Below are positions 1 to 8,906 of a stretch of DNA of 44,510 nt, piece after piece (position 1 is the stretch's first letter; each line of letters begins with the position of its first letter). Source of the DNA: VRUE01 sp035707825 (GTDB lineage: Bacteria; Actinomycetota; Thermoleophilia; Solirubrobacterales; 70-9); contig DASSTR010000052.1 of NCBI GenBank assembly GCA_035707825.1, positions 1-44,510 of the forward strand. Reading direction: 5' to 3'. The notes below the pieces were generated by a model that was not told where the DNA came from, searched no databases, and saw only the letters and a list, made by a program, of their open reading frames with translations. Both the position numbers and the translations under genes were made by a program.

Positions 1-1374
1 GCCCGCGACGCCGCCGCCGTGCCGGTGATCGACACCGGTATGTCGGTTGAGGGGCCCGGGGGCGGGGAGCTGCCGGTCCTCATCTCCCCGCTCGTCGACG
101 CCCGCTACGGGCCCACCGCGGCGCTCGGGATCCCCGCCGTCGACGAGGCGGATGAGACGATCGCCCGGCGCATTCCGCGCACGGCCGGCTCGGTGCCCAC
201 CGAGGGAGAGGCCACGGCGGCCGAGGGCGCCGACGCCGATGCTCCCGTGCCGCCGGCCGATGGTTTCGAGCCTCGCCCGGCGACCCGCTACCGGGCATCG
301 GACTTCTCGATCTCGCGCCAGCGCTACTGGGGCACGCCGATCCCCGTCGTCAACTGCGAGGCCTGCGGTCCCGTGCCGGTGCCGGTGGAGGACCTGCCCG
401 TCGTCCTGCCCCGCGACATCCAGCCGACCGGGGAGGGCAACCCGTTGGCCGAGCGTCCCGACTTCGTCGACGTCGCCTGTCCGCGCTGCGGGGAGCCGGC
501 CAAGCGCGAGACCGACACGCTCGACTGCCATTTCGACGCCCTCTGGCTCTGGGTGCCCGCCGCGGTGCCGCCCGATGCCCGCGCCGAGCGGATGTTCGAC
601 CACCCGGACCTGCGGCAATGGCTGCCCTCCGAGCGCCTCGTCGCCGGCAACGACAGCGGCGGCTTCGTCTTCGATCAGCGGGTCGTCACCAAGGCGCTGC
701 GCGACATCGGCCCCTTCTCCTTCCTCGATGAGGGCGAGCCCTTCGCCGGCTGCCTCTTCCACGAGATGGTGATCGCGGACGGGCGCAAGATGAGCAAGCA
801 CCTCGGCAACGTGGTCGACCCGGACGAGCTGGTCGGGAGCTATGGCGCCGACACGATGCGCTTCGCGGTCCTCTACGCCGCCGGCCCGGCGAAGACCCTG
901 AACTGGAACGACGGCGCCCTGCGCTTCGCGGCGCGCTTCCTCAACAACCTCTGGAAGTACTCGCTCGATCGCTTCGCGGCGCTGGAGGACGCGCCGGAGG
1001 ACCCCGAGGCCGCCGAGGACACGGCTTTCATGAGGGATCGGCTGCGCAAATGGACCGAGAGCGGCCTCGAGAAGATCACCGCCGACATCGAGCAGCTGCA
1101 GATGCACAAGGCGCTTCGCAACATCACCCGGCTCTTCGAGCGCATTCAGCAGTACGAGAAGCGGGTGGTGCAACGGCGCGAGCGGCTCAGCCGCCCCGAT
1201 GTCGAGGCGCTGGTCGAGGCGCTCGTGCTGCTGGTGCGCGTGCTGGCGCCGTTTGCGCCCCACATCGCCGAGGAGCTGCTGATCGCTGCCGGCTACGAGG
1301 ACGGTCCCAACCTGGTCGGCGCCTGGCCGGAGCAGGCTTCGATCGAGCTGCCGGGCGCCCCCGCCGGGGCCTGA
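1..1374 (+). CDS. Leucyl-tRNA synthetase-like protein, 3' part, divergent
   Basis: Class I aminoacyl-tRNA synthetase fragment open from base 1, so the N-terminus and HIGH motif lie outside. The layout is LeuRS-like: end of the editing domain, SRQRYWGTPIP, two zinc-knuckle pairs (CEAC near 355-366, CPRC near 478-489), the KMSKH loop at 787-801 and a helical anticodon-binding region ending with FAPHIAEEL. Several LeuRS signatures are altered. The editing core usually read as PAHDxRD is PAVDEAD (near 136-153), the SSWYYLR segment is DALWLWVP, and the GGxEHAxxHLLY segment is GNDSGGFVFDQR (near 649-681). The protein stops about 16 residues after the AWPE motif, without the usual C-terminal domain containing VNGKxR. 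It could be the only LeuRS of the organism in divergent form, or a paralog with a changed role; I favour the paralog. Confidence 0.8.
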   Translation, partial: ARDAAAVPVIDTGMSVEGPGGGELPVLISPLVDARYGPTAALGIPAVDEADETIARRIPRTAGSVPTEGEATAAEGADADAPVPPADGFEPRPATRYRASDFSISRQRYWGTPIPVVNCEACGPVPVPVEDLPVVLPRDIQPTGEGNPLAERPDFVDVACPRCGEPAKRETDTLDCHFDALWLWVPAAVPPDARAERMFDHPDLRQWLPSERLVAGNDSGGFVFDQRVVTKALRDIGPFSFLDEGEPFAGCLFHEMVIADGRKMSKHLGNVVDPDELVGSYGADTMRFAVLYAAGPAKTLNWNDGALRFAARFLNNLWKYSLDRFAALEDAPEDPEAAEDTAFMRDRLRKWTESGLEKITADIEQLQMHKALRNITRLFERIQQYEKRVVQRRERLSRPDVEALVEALVLLVRVLAPFAPHIAEELLIAAGYEDGPNLVGAWPEQASIELPGAPAGA

Positions 1375-1552
1375 ACCACGCCGCCTCGGGTAGCACTCGT
1401 TCACGCGAAGAAAACCCGATTGGGCACGGAGGCGTGGATAAATGGGCCAACAGCGCCAACTCGGCCTCGTCAGGAGGGCCGCGGATGGGTACTCTGAGCG
1501 AACGCGATGGAGGAGACGATGCCCCCATATGAGCAGGAGAGGAGCTAGCTAG

Positions 1553-2851
1553 ATGACCGCAAATGCTCCAGGTGAGCGCACCCGATCCTGCGCCACCGAA
1601 CTGGTCTGCCATGACTGCGGGTTGCGCCTGCCCCTGCTCGACACCACGTTCAAGTGCCTGCAGTGTGGGCAGGGCCTCGACATCGACTACGACTACGACC
1701 TCGCCAAGAGCCGCTTGGAGGAGCTCCCGCCCGCCGAGCGGCCGCTGAACATCTGGCGCTTCGAGGAGCTGCTGCCGATCGTCGACGCCCGCGCCCAGGC
1801 GCGCGTCGGCCACTACAGCGGCCGCACCCCGCTGATCCACGCCGATCGGCTCGGCGCCGAGCTCGGCCTGCGCAAGCTCTACCTCAAGGACGACAGCACC
1901 GCCCGCCCGAGCCTCTCCTACAAGGACCGTGTCGTCTCGATGGCCGTCGCGCGCCTGCTGGAGCTGGGCAAGAAGGAGATCGGCTGCGTCTCGACCGGCA
2001 ACGTCGGGACCTCGGTCGCCTCGCTGGCCGCAAAGGCCGGGGTGGCCGCCTTCGTCTTCTATCCCAGCAATCTCGAGAAGGGCAAGGCGCGGGCCTGCCG
2101 CGCCCTCGGCGCCGCGGTGATCCAGCTCGACGGCAACTACGACGAGGCCAACCGCGCCTGCCGCGAGCTGGCCCTCGTCACCGGCATGCAGTTCGCGAAC
2201 ATCACCCTGCGCCCCTTCTACGCCGAGGGCGCGAAGACGATGGCCTTCGAGGTCGTCGAGCAGCTCGGCTGGCAGGCGCCCGACCACATGGTCATCCCGG
2301 CCGCCGGCGGCACCCTGTCCTCACGCGTCCACAAGGGCCTGATCGAGCTGGAGAAGGTTGGGCTGGCCGAGACGGCCGGCACCAAGATCAGCGTCGCTCA
2401 GGCCGGGGGATGCGGCCCGATCGCCGCCGCCATCCTCGACGGCAGCGGCGAGATCAAGTCGCAGACGCCGAACACGGCCGCCCACTCGCTGGCGATCGGC
2501 GCCCCCGGCGACGGGCCGCTCGTCGTCGACGCGGTGAAGTCGCGCGGCGGCTCGGCCGGGGCCCCCTCCGACCGCGAGATCTTCGAGGCCATCGACCTGC
2601 TCGGCGCCACCGAGGGCATCCTCACCGAGCCCGCCGGCGGCACCACGATCGCGGCGACCGCGAAGCTCGCCAGCGAGGGCAAACTGGGACCGGACGACAC
2701 CGTGGTCGCCGTGATCAGCGGCAACGGCTACAAGACGCTCGACGAGCACCCCGACAAGCCCTGGCCCGAGATGGTCGGCTGCAACGTCGAGGCAATGGGC
2801 GAGATCCTCGCCGAGCTCCGCCAGACCGGCATCGGCGCCACCGTCTCCTAG
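1553..2851 (+). CDS. thrC: Threonine synthase (PLP-dependent)
   Basis: Converts O-phosphohomoserine to threonine in the cytoplasm. The 432-residue protein opens with a zinc-ribbon-like segment (CHDC then CLQC), as in many actinobacterial and archaeal threonine synthases. A fold-type II PLP core follows. The Schiff-base lysine is in SYKDR (K124), and STGNVGTSVA and EPAGGTT are phosphate- and cofactor-binding loops. The length is normal. The start ATG has a purine-rich ribosome site (AGGAGAGGAG) about 10 bases upstream. The 178-base gap before it (1375-1552) has no convincing gene. A 15-codon ORF beginning at the ATG near 1484 is present, but it has no run of Thr or Ile codons that would suggest attenuation. 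A related PLP enzyme such as cysteate synthase is a less likely alternative. Confidence 0.93.
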   Translation: MTANAPGERTRSCATELVCHDCGLRLPLLDTTFKCLQCGQGLDIDYDYDLAKSRLEELPPAERPLNIWRFEELLPIVDARAQARVGHYSGRTPLIHADRLGAELGLRKLYLKDDSTARPSLSYKDRVVSMAVARLLELGKKEIGCVSTGNVGTSVASLAAKAGVAAFVFYPSNLEKGKARACRALGAAVIQLDGNYDEANRACRELALVTGMQFANITLRPFYAEGAKTMAFEVVEQLGWQAPDHMVIPAAGGTLSSRVHKGLIELEKVGLAETAGTKISVAQAGGCGPIAAAILDGSGEIKSQTPNTAAHSLAIGAPGDGPLVVDAVKSRGGSAGAPSDREIFEAIDLLGATEGILTEPAGGTTIAATAKLASEGKLGPDDTVVAVISGNGYKTLDEHPDKPWPEMVGCNVEAMGEILAELRQTGIGATVS

Positions 2852-2861
2852 GCCTCTTTCC

Positions 2862-2907
2862 GCCGCGCGTTTCCCTGAGTTCGGTTCAGGGTGCCTCGTT
2901 GCGCGGC
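2862..2907 (+). terminator. Nested hairpin after thrC, possible terminator
   Basis: The outer arms GCCGCGC (2862-2868) and GCGCGGC (2901-2907) are perfectly complementary, and so are the inner arms CCCTGA (2873-2878) and TCAGGG (2886-2891). The element starts 10 bases after the thrC stop. There is no T-run downstream, so it may be a non-canonical terminator or part of the 5' leader of the next gene. Confidence 0.4.
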
Positions 2908-2948
2908 TGGCAGTTGCATTGGCGCCCGGAGGGCTTGATAATTGCCCT

Positions 2949-4859
2949 GTGCACCGGGGATCGCGTTTCGCCGTTGCGGCGGCCATCGCGGCTATGGCTG
3001 CCGTCACCCCTGCAGTCGCGTCGGCAGCCACGCACTACGTTGCCAAGACCGGCAGCAGCGACTCCGGCGACTGCACTAATCCCGGCGCCCCCTGCCTCAC
3101 GATTGGATACGCCGTCTTACAGGCGACCGACGGCGACACGATTCAGATCGGCCCCGGCGCCTATGTCGAGTCCATAGATACCGAAAAGGTTCTTACCTTC
3201 ATCGGTGCGGGAAGCGGCACCCTCGACGGCATACCGGCTACGACCCTGATTCGGGGCCCCCTCGCGCCCGGTGCTGACGGTGCACCCGCGATGGTGCTGC
3301 CGCACGGTGGTGAAGTACGGTCGCTAAGGGCTGAAGGTGGAAAAGGCGCCAACGAGTCCCTGACGAACGGAGAAGCTGGCGGCGCGGGGATCGTCTTCGA
3401 CTCCAATGCACCGGGTCTGTCGACCCTTCATATAGATGACGTCGTTGCCGTTGGCGGTGATGGAGGCGCGGGCGAAAATCCGGTGGATCCCTTCGAATTG
3501 GGGGCCGGCGGCAGAGGGCTCGACGCAAGAGGTCAGCCGGGGGAAGTTGCTGTTTTCGCGACTGACAGCGAGTTTGCGGGAGGGACCGGTCTCGGTTTGG
3601 GCGACGCGATCATGGTGCGCGGGCCCGGCGCTAGCGCCGATATCGTCAGGTCGAAGATGGAGACCGAGGGGTTTCCATCCGGTACGGGGATCGTCGGGTT
3701 CTCAGGAGCGCAGCTGTCGCTTGATTCGGTCGAGATCGATACCGAACGGTTCGGTGCCGCGATCTATGAAGGGTCGATGACGATCCGCCGGAGCCGGATC
3801 CTGGGGGAATTCCCTCTGGAGGCCATTGCGAGCGGGGGTACGACCACCATGGCGCAGGTCATCGACAGCCTCATCATCTCTACGGGAGGAACAGCCGCCG
3901 AAAGCGAATCCTACGATGCTGGATCTACTTCCTCGCTTAGCCTCGTCGGGTCGACGATAGTCGGGCTTTCCAGCGACGCGGCAGTTACGGCACACCGTGA
4001 AGAAGGCTCGGGCCCCGCGACCGTAATCCTGCGCAACTCGATCGCGCGCCACCTGCCGCCGCCGGGCGTCCCCCAGACAGACCTCCTTGCAAACGGCGGG
4101 GTAATCGATGCCACCTCATCGAGCTTTACGACCAGGGTTGAGGAAAACGGAGGAAGCGCCTCGGCGCCGGGGAGCGGCTCCAATGTCACCGGCGATCCGC
4201 TCTTCATCCACCCCCGAAAAGGAAACTTCGCTCTGCAGGGCACCTCGCCGCTGATCGACCGTGGCGATTCTTCCGTCGTGCAACCGGGCGAGTTGGACTT
4301 CGCCGGATCGCCCCGCTCTTTGGATGGCAACCGCGACTGCCTGGCCGCTCCCGATATGGGCGCATTCGAGGTGACTGGGCAGGGCGTTCCCTGCGACGTC
4401 GCACCCGAAATCACCCAATTCGGCCTTACCAACAAAGTGTTCGCTCCTGTGGGCGGCAAAGGCGGCGCCAAAGGGAGTGCGCTGATCTCGGCTCGCAAGA
4501 AAGTGAAGCGGGGGACGCGGTTCGTCTACACGCTCTCCGAGGACGCGAAAGTGACGATCGCCATCGAGCGACGGCTCAAGGGTCGCCGAACAGGCCGCCT
4601 CGCGGCGCCTACCGGTCCAAAAGCGCGGTGTGCGAAGGTGACGCGCGCGAACCGCAAAGCCCCTCGTTGCGTTCGCTTCGTCAAGGTCACCTCCCTTGGC
4701 ACGCAAGCCAAAGCCGGCAAGCAGTCTCTGTTCTTCTCTGGCCGCGTACGGGGCAAGGCTTTGAAGCCGGGCCCATATAGGGCCACGATCGTCGCCAAGG
4801 ACGCAGCGGGCCATACCTCCAGTCCGCACCGAGTCAGCTTTCGGATCGTCCGCGGCTAA
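2949..4859 (+). CDS. Secreted right-handed beta-helix protein
   Basis: Predicted exported protein. From the GTG at 2949 there is a basic start, a hydrophobic Ala-rich stretch and an AxA-type cleavage site (PAVASA). A GGAGGG sits at 2928-2933, somewhat far upstream; the open frame extends back to a TTG at 2919, but that start would bury the signal peptide. The mature part begins THYVAKTGSSDSGDC and DGDTIQIGPG, the typical opening of pectate-lyase-like beta-helix proteins. Loosely repeated beta-strand segments follow, then PLIDRGD and DxGAFE as in choice-of-anchor or polymorphic-membrane-like proteins. The last ~140 residues form a separate basic beta domain (RFVYTLSEDAKVTIAIE then PGPYRATIVAKDAAG) of a kind I associate with Thermoleophilia surface proteins. 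Substrate unknown; no catalytic residues could be assigned. Confidence 0.8.
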   Translation: MHRGSRFAVAAAIAAMAAVTPAVASAATHYVAKTGSSDSGDCTNPGAPCLTIGYAVLQATDGDTIQIGPGAYVESIDTEKVLTFIGAGSGTLDGIPATTLIRGPLAPGADGAPAMVLPHGGEVRSLRAEGGKGANESLTNGEAGGAGIVFDSNAPGLSTLHIDDVVAVGGDGGAGENPVDPFELGAGGRGLDARGQPGEVAVFATDSEFAGGTGLGLGDAIMVRGPGASADIVRSKMETEGFPSGTGIVGFSGAQLSLDSVEIDTERFGAAIYEGSMTIRRSRILGEFPLEAIASGGTTTMAQVIDSLIISTGGTAAESESYDAGSTSSLSLVGSTIVGLSSDAAVTAHREEGSGPATVILRNSIARHLPPPGVPQTDLLANGGVIDATSSSFTTRVEENGGSASAPGSGSNVTGDPLFIHPRKGNFALQGTSPLIDRGDSSVVQPGELDFAGSPRSLDGNRDCLAAPDMGAFEVTGQGVPCDVAPEITQFGLTNKVFAPVGGKGGAKGSALISARKKVKRGTRFVYTLSEDAKVTIAIERRLKGRRTGRLAAPTGPKARCAKVTRANRKAPRCVRFVKVTSLGTQAKAGKQSLFFSGRVRGKALKPGPYRATIVAKDAAGHTSSPHRVSFRIVRG

Positions 4860-4882
4860 AGTCGCCTCGGGCTCTTCGCAAA

Positions 4883-7741
4883 TCAGTTGAGTAGGCCGAG
4901 CTCGCCGGCGCGGTGGGAAGCCTCGACGCGTGAGCGGCACTCGAGCTTGCCGAGCAGGTTGCGGACGTGCATGTCCACCGTTCGCTGGCTGAGGAAGAGC
5001 TCTTGGGCAATCTCCCGGTTGGTCTTTCCTACCGAGACGTGGCGCAGGACCTCGAGCTCCCTCCTGGTCAGAGCGACCTCATCGGAGGATGCGGCGGCGG
5101 CCCGTTTGCCGAGCCGCTGGGCGACCGACTCGCCCAGATCCGCCACCTCGCGCGCCGCTGCGGCGGCCAGCGGCCGCGCCCCGAGCTTGCTCGCGGTCCG
5201 GTAGGCGTCGTAGAGCCGCTCCAGGCCGGCCTCGCGCTCTCCCGCCGCGGCCAGGACGCTGCCGGCGCGAAGTTCGATCTGGACCCGCTCGAAGGGGATC
5301 GCCAGCGATCTATGCAGCTCGACCGCCCGCGAGAAGTGCTCGGCGGCGGCGCCTTCGTCTCCTTCCAGAAGCGCCAGCTCGCCGATGGCCTGGGCGAGGG
5401 CGGCAAGAGCGTCGGCGTGGCCGCCCTCGGATGCCATCCGCCCGAGCGCCTCCGCGCAGGCGTTGGCGCCCTCGCGATCCCCGAGCCGTGCCATGTGGCT
5501 CGCGGACCAGCGGATGCCCCATACCGCGTAGTGGTGGTCCTCGCTCTTCTCCCAGCGGCCGAGGAGCTCGCGGCAGTACCCGGTGGCCTCGTCGTCGTGT
5601 CCCTCCGCCGCCGCGACATGCGCGAGGCCGGTGGTCGAGTCCATGTACATGTTGTAGTGGCCGACCGATGCGGCGGTCGCTCGCGCGGAGGTGAGCATGC
5701 GCCGCGCGGAGCTGAGCTTGCCCTGAAATGCCTGGATCGCTCCCAGCAGGCCCTCGGCGACCCAGACGGCCCTGCCGGCCTCGATCAACTCGCGACCCAG
5801 CTCCCCGGCGCGCCGCCACTCTCCCCGCTCGCGCAGGACGTATACGAGGCAGGTGACGCAAGCGAGCTCGGTGCCTGCCTCTCCGTCGGCGCGGCAAAGG
5901 TCGAGGGCTGTGTCGAGGGCCTCTTCGGCCTGCCGGTAGTCGGCGCCGTCGTAGAGCACCATGCTCATCCGCTGGTAGAGCTCGGCCGCGACCGGCGTCA
6001 GCTCGTGCTCCAGCGCGATCGCCAGCGCCCTGTTGACGGATCGCAGGCCGCGGTCGGAGTCGCCGCCCTTTGCCTCGACGACGCCCCGCAGCCCGAGTGC
6101 CCGAGCGCCGATATCGATCCGCCCGGCCGCCTCCGCCTCGCACGCGGCGAGCTCAGTCAGTTCGAGCGCCTCGCTGTAGTGCGCCCCGCGGTGGCGGTGG
6201 TCGGCCATCGCGAGGTGCACGACCGACGCCTCCGTCACCTCACCGGCCTCTGCGAAGGCCTCGGCAGCCATCCGCCGGGCGGCGAAGGCCGAGTCGCGCT
6301 CGCCGCTCAGCTCGAGGACGGAGGCGAGCTGCCGCTGCGCTCGGGCGTGGCCGACCTGGTCGCCGGTTCTGTCCCACCGCGCGGCTGCCTCCCGCCACGC
6401 TTTTGCCGCCTCTCCGAGTTCGCCCGCCAGCTGAGCGCAGCGGCCGTAGCGTTCGAGTGTCTCGAGTCGCAGATCCTCCGCTTCGTCGTCCTGCCAGAGC
6501 TCCAGCGCCAGGCGCGCCGCCCGCACCGCGTCCCTGTGTGCGTGCAGCTCTTCGGACTCGGCGATCGCACGGCTGAGGGCGGGGCGGGCACGCGCGGTTT
6601 CGCCGGCGCCCAGCCAGTGCGCGGCCACCTCGGAGCTCGGCGCCCCGGCGCTCTCCAGGGTTTCGGCAAGGCCGCGGTGCGTCTGGCGCCGCCGCGTCCA
6701 GGACGCCTCGGCGTAGAGCGCCTCTTGTGCGAGCGCGTGGCGAAACGTCGCCGTCCCGGGCGCCGTCTCCTCGAGGAGCCCCGCGCGCAGCAACTCCGCC
6801 AGGCCCTCGCTGTCGACCAGGTCCTCGATTGCCCTCAGGTCGACCTGAGGGCCGGCGATCGCCGTGATCTCGGCCGCTTCGCGGGCGGGGTCGGAGAGGT
6901 GGGAGAGGCCGATGAGGACCGCCTCTCGGATCGAGTCCGGCACAGGCACGTCCTCCTGGTCGGCGAGCTCGACCCCCCGCTCGCCGCCTTGCAGTGCGCC
7001 GCGGACGCGCAGCGCCGTGACCAACTCCTCGACGAAGAACGGGGACCCCATCGTCCGGTCATGCACGGTGGCAACCAGCGCGGGGGAGGGGCTTTCCCCC
7101 AGCAACCCCGCCAGAAGGCCGGCGACCCGATCGCGGTCGAGGGGTTCGAGCGAGATCTCGTCGAGCAGCCCGCCCCGGCGCAGCTCGTTGCGCAGCCAGC
7201 GGAGGCGATGATCGCGGGCTAGACCATCGGAGCGGTAGGCGAGGATCGCCAGCACCGGCATCTCATCCAGGTGCGGCGCGAGCGCGGCGAGCAGCTCGAG
7301 CGTGGTCTCATCGGACCACTGGAGGTCGTCGAGGAGCAGGATCGCCGGCCCCTTTTCGCTGATGTAGGCGAGTGCGCAGCGGACCGCCTCGAAGATCGTC
7401 GCTTTGTCGCTGCTCTCCGCGGGGTCGCCGAGCTCGGGGAGCAACAGCGCCAGGTGGGGCCGGAGAGGCGCATCGGCGGGGAAGGAGTCGTGTCCGAGCC
7501 GCGTCCAGGTGCGCAGCGCCTCGGCGATCGGGCCGTAGGGCGGACTGCCGTCCACGGCGGCCGCGCTGAGGACGGACCCGTCGCTTGACTCGGCAGCCTC
7601 CCGGGCCAGCCGGCTCTTACCGATGCCGGCCTCGCCGTCGAGGAGGATCGTCCCGCCGGAGCCTTCCCGCGCCCGCGTGAACGCGGCGGCGATTCGTCCC
7701 AGCTCTGCGTTGCGGCCGACGAGCGAGGTCGGGGCGTTCAT
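4883..7741 (-). CDS. LuxR-family ATPase transcriptional regulator (LAL/MalT-like)
   Basis: A 952-residue signal-transducing regulator. The N-terminus has an AAA-type ATPase (AAA_16 style) with Walker A GEAGIGKSR and Walker B ILLLDDLQW. The middle of about 500 residues is a helical, Ala/Glu/Arg-rich tetratricopeptide-like region that would sense a ligand or partner. The last ~65 residues are a LuxR helix-turn-helix (LTRRELEVLRHVSVG, TNREIAQELFLSQRTVDMHVRN). Length and order match the LAL family (large ATP-binding LuxR regulators). It converges with the beta-helix gene and diverges from nothing obvious, so the target cannot be read from context. The 76 bases between it and the DUF4242 gene on the same strand could allow co-transcription. 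Confidence 0.9.
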   Translation of the reverse strand: MNAPTSLVGRNAELGRIAAAFTRAREGSGGTILLDGEAGIGKSRLAREAAESSDGSVLSAAAVDGSPPYGPIAEALRTWTRLGHDSFPADAPLRPHLALLLPELGDPAESSDKATIFEAVRCALAYISEKGPAILLLDDLQWSDETTLELLAALAPHLDEMPVLAILAYRSDGLARDHRLRWLRNELRRGGLLDEISLEPLDRDRVAGLLAGLLGESPSPALVATVHDRTMGSPFFVEELVTALRVRGALQGGERGVELADQEDVPVPDSIREAVLIGLSHLSDPAREAAEITAIAGPQVDLRAIEDLVDSEGLAELLRAGLLEETAPGTATFRHALAQEALYAEASWTRRRQTHRGLAETLESAGAPSSEVAAHWLGAGETARARPALSRAIAESEELHAHRDAVRAARLALELWQDDEAEDLRLETLERYGRCAQLAGELGEAAKAWREAAARWDRTGDQVGHARAQRQLASVLELSGERDSAFAARRMAAEAFAEAGEVTEASVVHLAMADHRHRGAHYSEALELTELAACEAEAAGRIDIGARALGLRGVVEAKGGDSDRGLRSVNRALAIALEHELTPVAAELYQRMSMVLYDGADYRQAEEALDTALDLCRADGEAGTELACVTCLVYVLRERGEWRRAGELGRELIEAGRAVWVAEGLLGAIQAFQGKLSSARRMLTSARATAASVGHYNMYMDSTTGLAHVAAAEGHDDEATGYCRELLGRWEKSEDHHYAVWGIRWSASHMARLGDREGANACAEALGRMASEGGHADALAALAQAIGELALLEGDEGAAAEHFSRAVELHRSLAIPFERVQIELRAGSVLAAAGEREAGLERLYDAYRTASKLGARPLAAAAAREVADLGESVAQRLGKRAAAASSDEVALTRRELEVLRHVSVGKTNREIAQELFLSQRTVDMHVRNLLGKLECRSRVEASHRAGELGLLN

Positions 7742-7817
7742 GGATTAGGGAGTCTAGGCCGCCGACGCCAGACGCCCGCCGTATCGCGAGCGGCTGCGCC
7801 GGCGGCTAAGGCGCCGA

Positions 7818-8111
7818 TCAGCTCGTCGCCTGGACCGGGTCGGGACGGACCACGACCGTGTCGAGGATCGGGATGATCTCGTCGGCCGGGAGATCGGCCT
7901 TCTCGGCATGAGCGCGGATGGTCTCCGGGCTGTCGCCTTCGTAGACGCAAAAGGTGCCGACCTCGCCGCTCTCCTCGTCGAGGACGTAGCTGCGGATCCA
8001 GCGAACGCCGGAGCCCGGTTCGTCGCCGACTTCCGCCGAGCGTTTGGCGGCCACCTCGAGATCGTCGCCGCTCGCCCATCCGTTGCGGCGCAGAATTCCG
8101 TAGAGCTGCAT
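7818..8111 (-). CDS. DUF4242 / SCO4226-like small protein
   Basis: A 97-residue cytoplasmic protein, MQLYGILRRNGW to VVVRPDP, with a ferredoxin-like alpha/beta pattern (WIRSYVLDEESGEVGTFCVYEG, then DSPETIRAHAEKADLPADEI). This matches the DUF4242 family, one member of which (Streptomyces SCO4226) is described as nickel-binding. I cannot place metal ligands with certainty. An upstream in-frame ATG at 8141 exists, but the ATG at 8111 has a clean GGAGG about 8 bases before it and starts at the family's usual N-terminus. It lies upstream of the LuxR regulator on the same strand and diverges from the acyltransferase gene. Confidence 0.8.
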   Translation of the reverse strand: MQLYGILRRNGWASGDDLEVAAKRSAEVGDEPGSGVRWIRSYVLDEESGEVGTFCVYEGDSPETIRAHAEKADLPADEIIPILDTVVVRPDPVQATS

Positions 8112-8270
8112 TGAACTGCCTCCAATCGGGTTGCTTTGCATTGCAAGCGACTGTATGGCCGGAAATCAGCCCTCGCATCGGTGAAGTTGCCGTATTTTCG
8201 CCCTGGCGATGCCGTATTCGGGCAGGGAGCGCGACCGATTCGCGCTCAACCCCGTAGAAATCACCTTCCG

Positions 8271-8894
8271 ATGCGCGAGCGCACCCGCACCTACGGCGCC
8301 GTAATGGCTCTCAGCCGCCCTGTCGCCGCATGGGGAAGGCTTCAGGTCGAGGGCCTCGATTCGCTGCCGGCTGACGGCCCGCTGCTCGTCATAGGCAACC
8401 ACGACAGTCACTGGGACCCGGTGATGGTCGGCGTTGCCGCCCGGCGCCGCCGCCAGATCCGGGCGCTCGCCAAATCGACCCTCTGGGACGTGCGCGGGCT
8501 CGGCCCGGTCCTCAACGGCATGGGGCAGATCCCGATCGAGCGCGGGGCGGGGGACGCCCAGGCGCTGGCCAAGGCGATCGAGACGCTGCGGTCTGGCGCC
8601 TGCATCGGCGTCTTCCCGGAAGGCACCCGCTCGCGCGGCAAGGTGCTGCGGGCGCGCAGCGGTGTCGGCCGCCTGGCGCTCGAAGTGCCGGAGGCCCACG
8701 TAACCCTGGTGGCGATCGAAGGGACCTCCGACCTCACCGGCTTCCCCCGCCGACCGAAGCTCGGCATCCGCTTCTTCGATCCAGCCGGAGGACAGCCCCG
8801 CCCGGACGAGGACCCGGGGGAGCTCTCCGCCCGCCTGCTCGCCGAGATCCGCGCCCTCGTCCCACCCTCCATCTCCTACCGCAAGCGCGCTTGA
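8271..8894 (+). CDS. 1-acyl-sn-glycerol-3-phosphate acyltransferase-like (PlsC family)
   Basis: Membrane-associated acyltransferase, expected to transfer an acyl chain to lysophosphatidate or a related lysolipid. The catalytic HX4D motif is NHDSHWD and the substrate-binding block is FPEGTRSRG, in the normal order and spacing. The 207-residue length suits a minimal PlsC domain. I chose the ATG at 8271 because the frame upstream, open to 8136, is low-complexity and lies in the divergent intergenic region; no strong Shine-Dalgarno is visible at either start. The gene converges closely with the arylsulfotransferase gene (12 bases apart), and an AGCCCGGGCT palindrome at the junction might help end both transcripts. 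The exact acyl acceptor cannot be read from the sequence. Confidence 0.85.
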   Translation: MRERTRTYGAVMALSRPVAAWGRLQVEGLDSLPADGPLLVIGNHDSHWDPVMVGVAARRRRQIRALAKSTLWDVRGLGPVLNGMGQIPIERGAGDAQALAKAIETLRSGACIGVFPEGTRSRGKVLRARSGVGRLALEVPEAHVTLVAIEGTSDLTGFPRRPKLGIRFFDPAGGQPRPDEDPGELSARLLAEIRALVPPSISYRKRA

Positions 8895-8906
8895 GCCAGC
8901 CCGGGC

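Noticed and set aside
1375..1552. Possible frameshift separating the missing LeuRS C-terminal domain
   Set aside because: None of the three forward frames after 1374 encodes a VNGKxR-like domain, so the shortened end is genuine for this gene.
8112..8270. Partly palindromic TTGCTTTGCATTGCAAGC in the divergent DUF4242/plsC region as an operator
   Set aside because: The symmetry is imperfect and no regulator gene adjoins it, so support is too weak to annotate.
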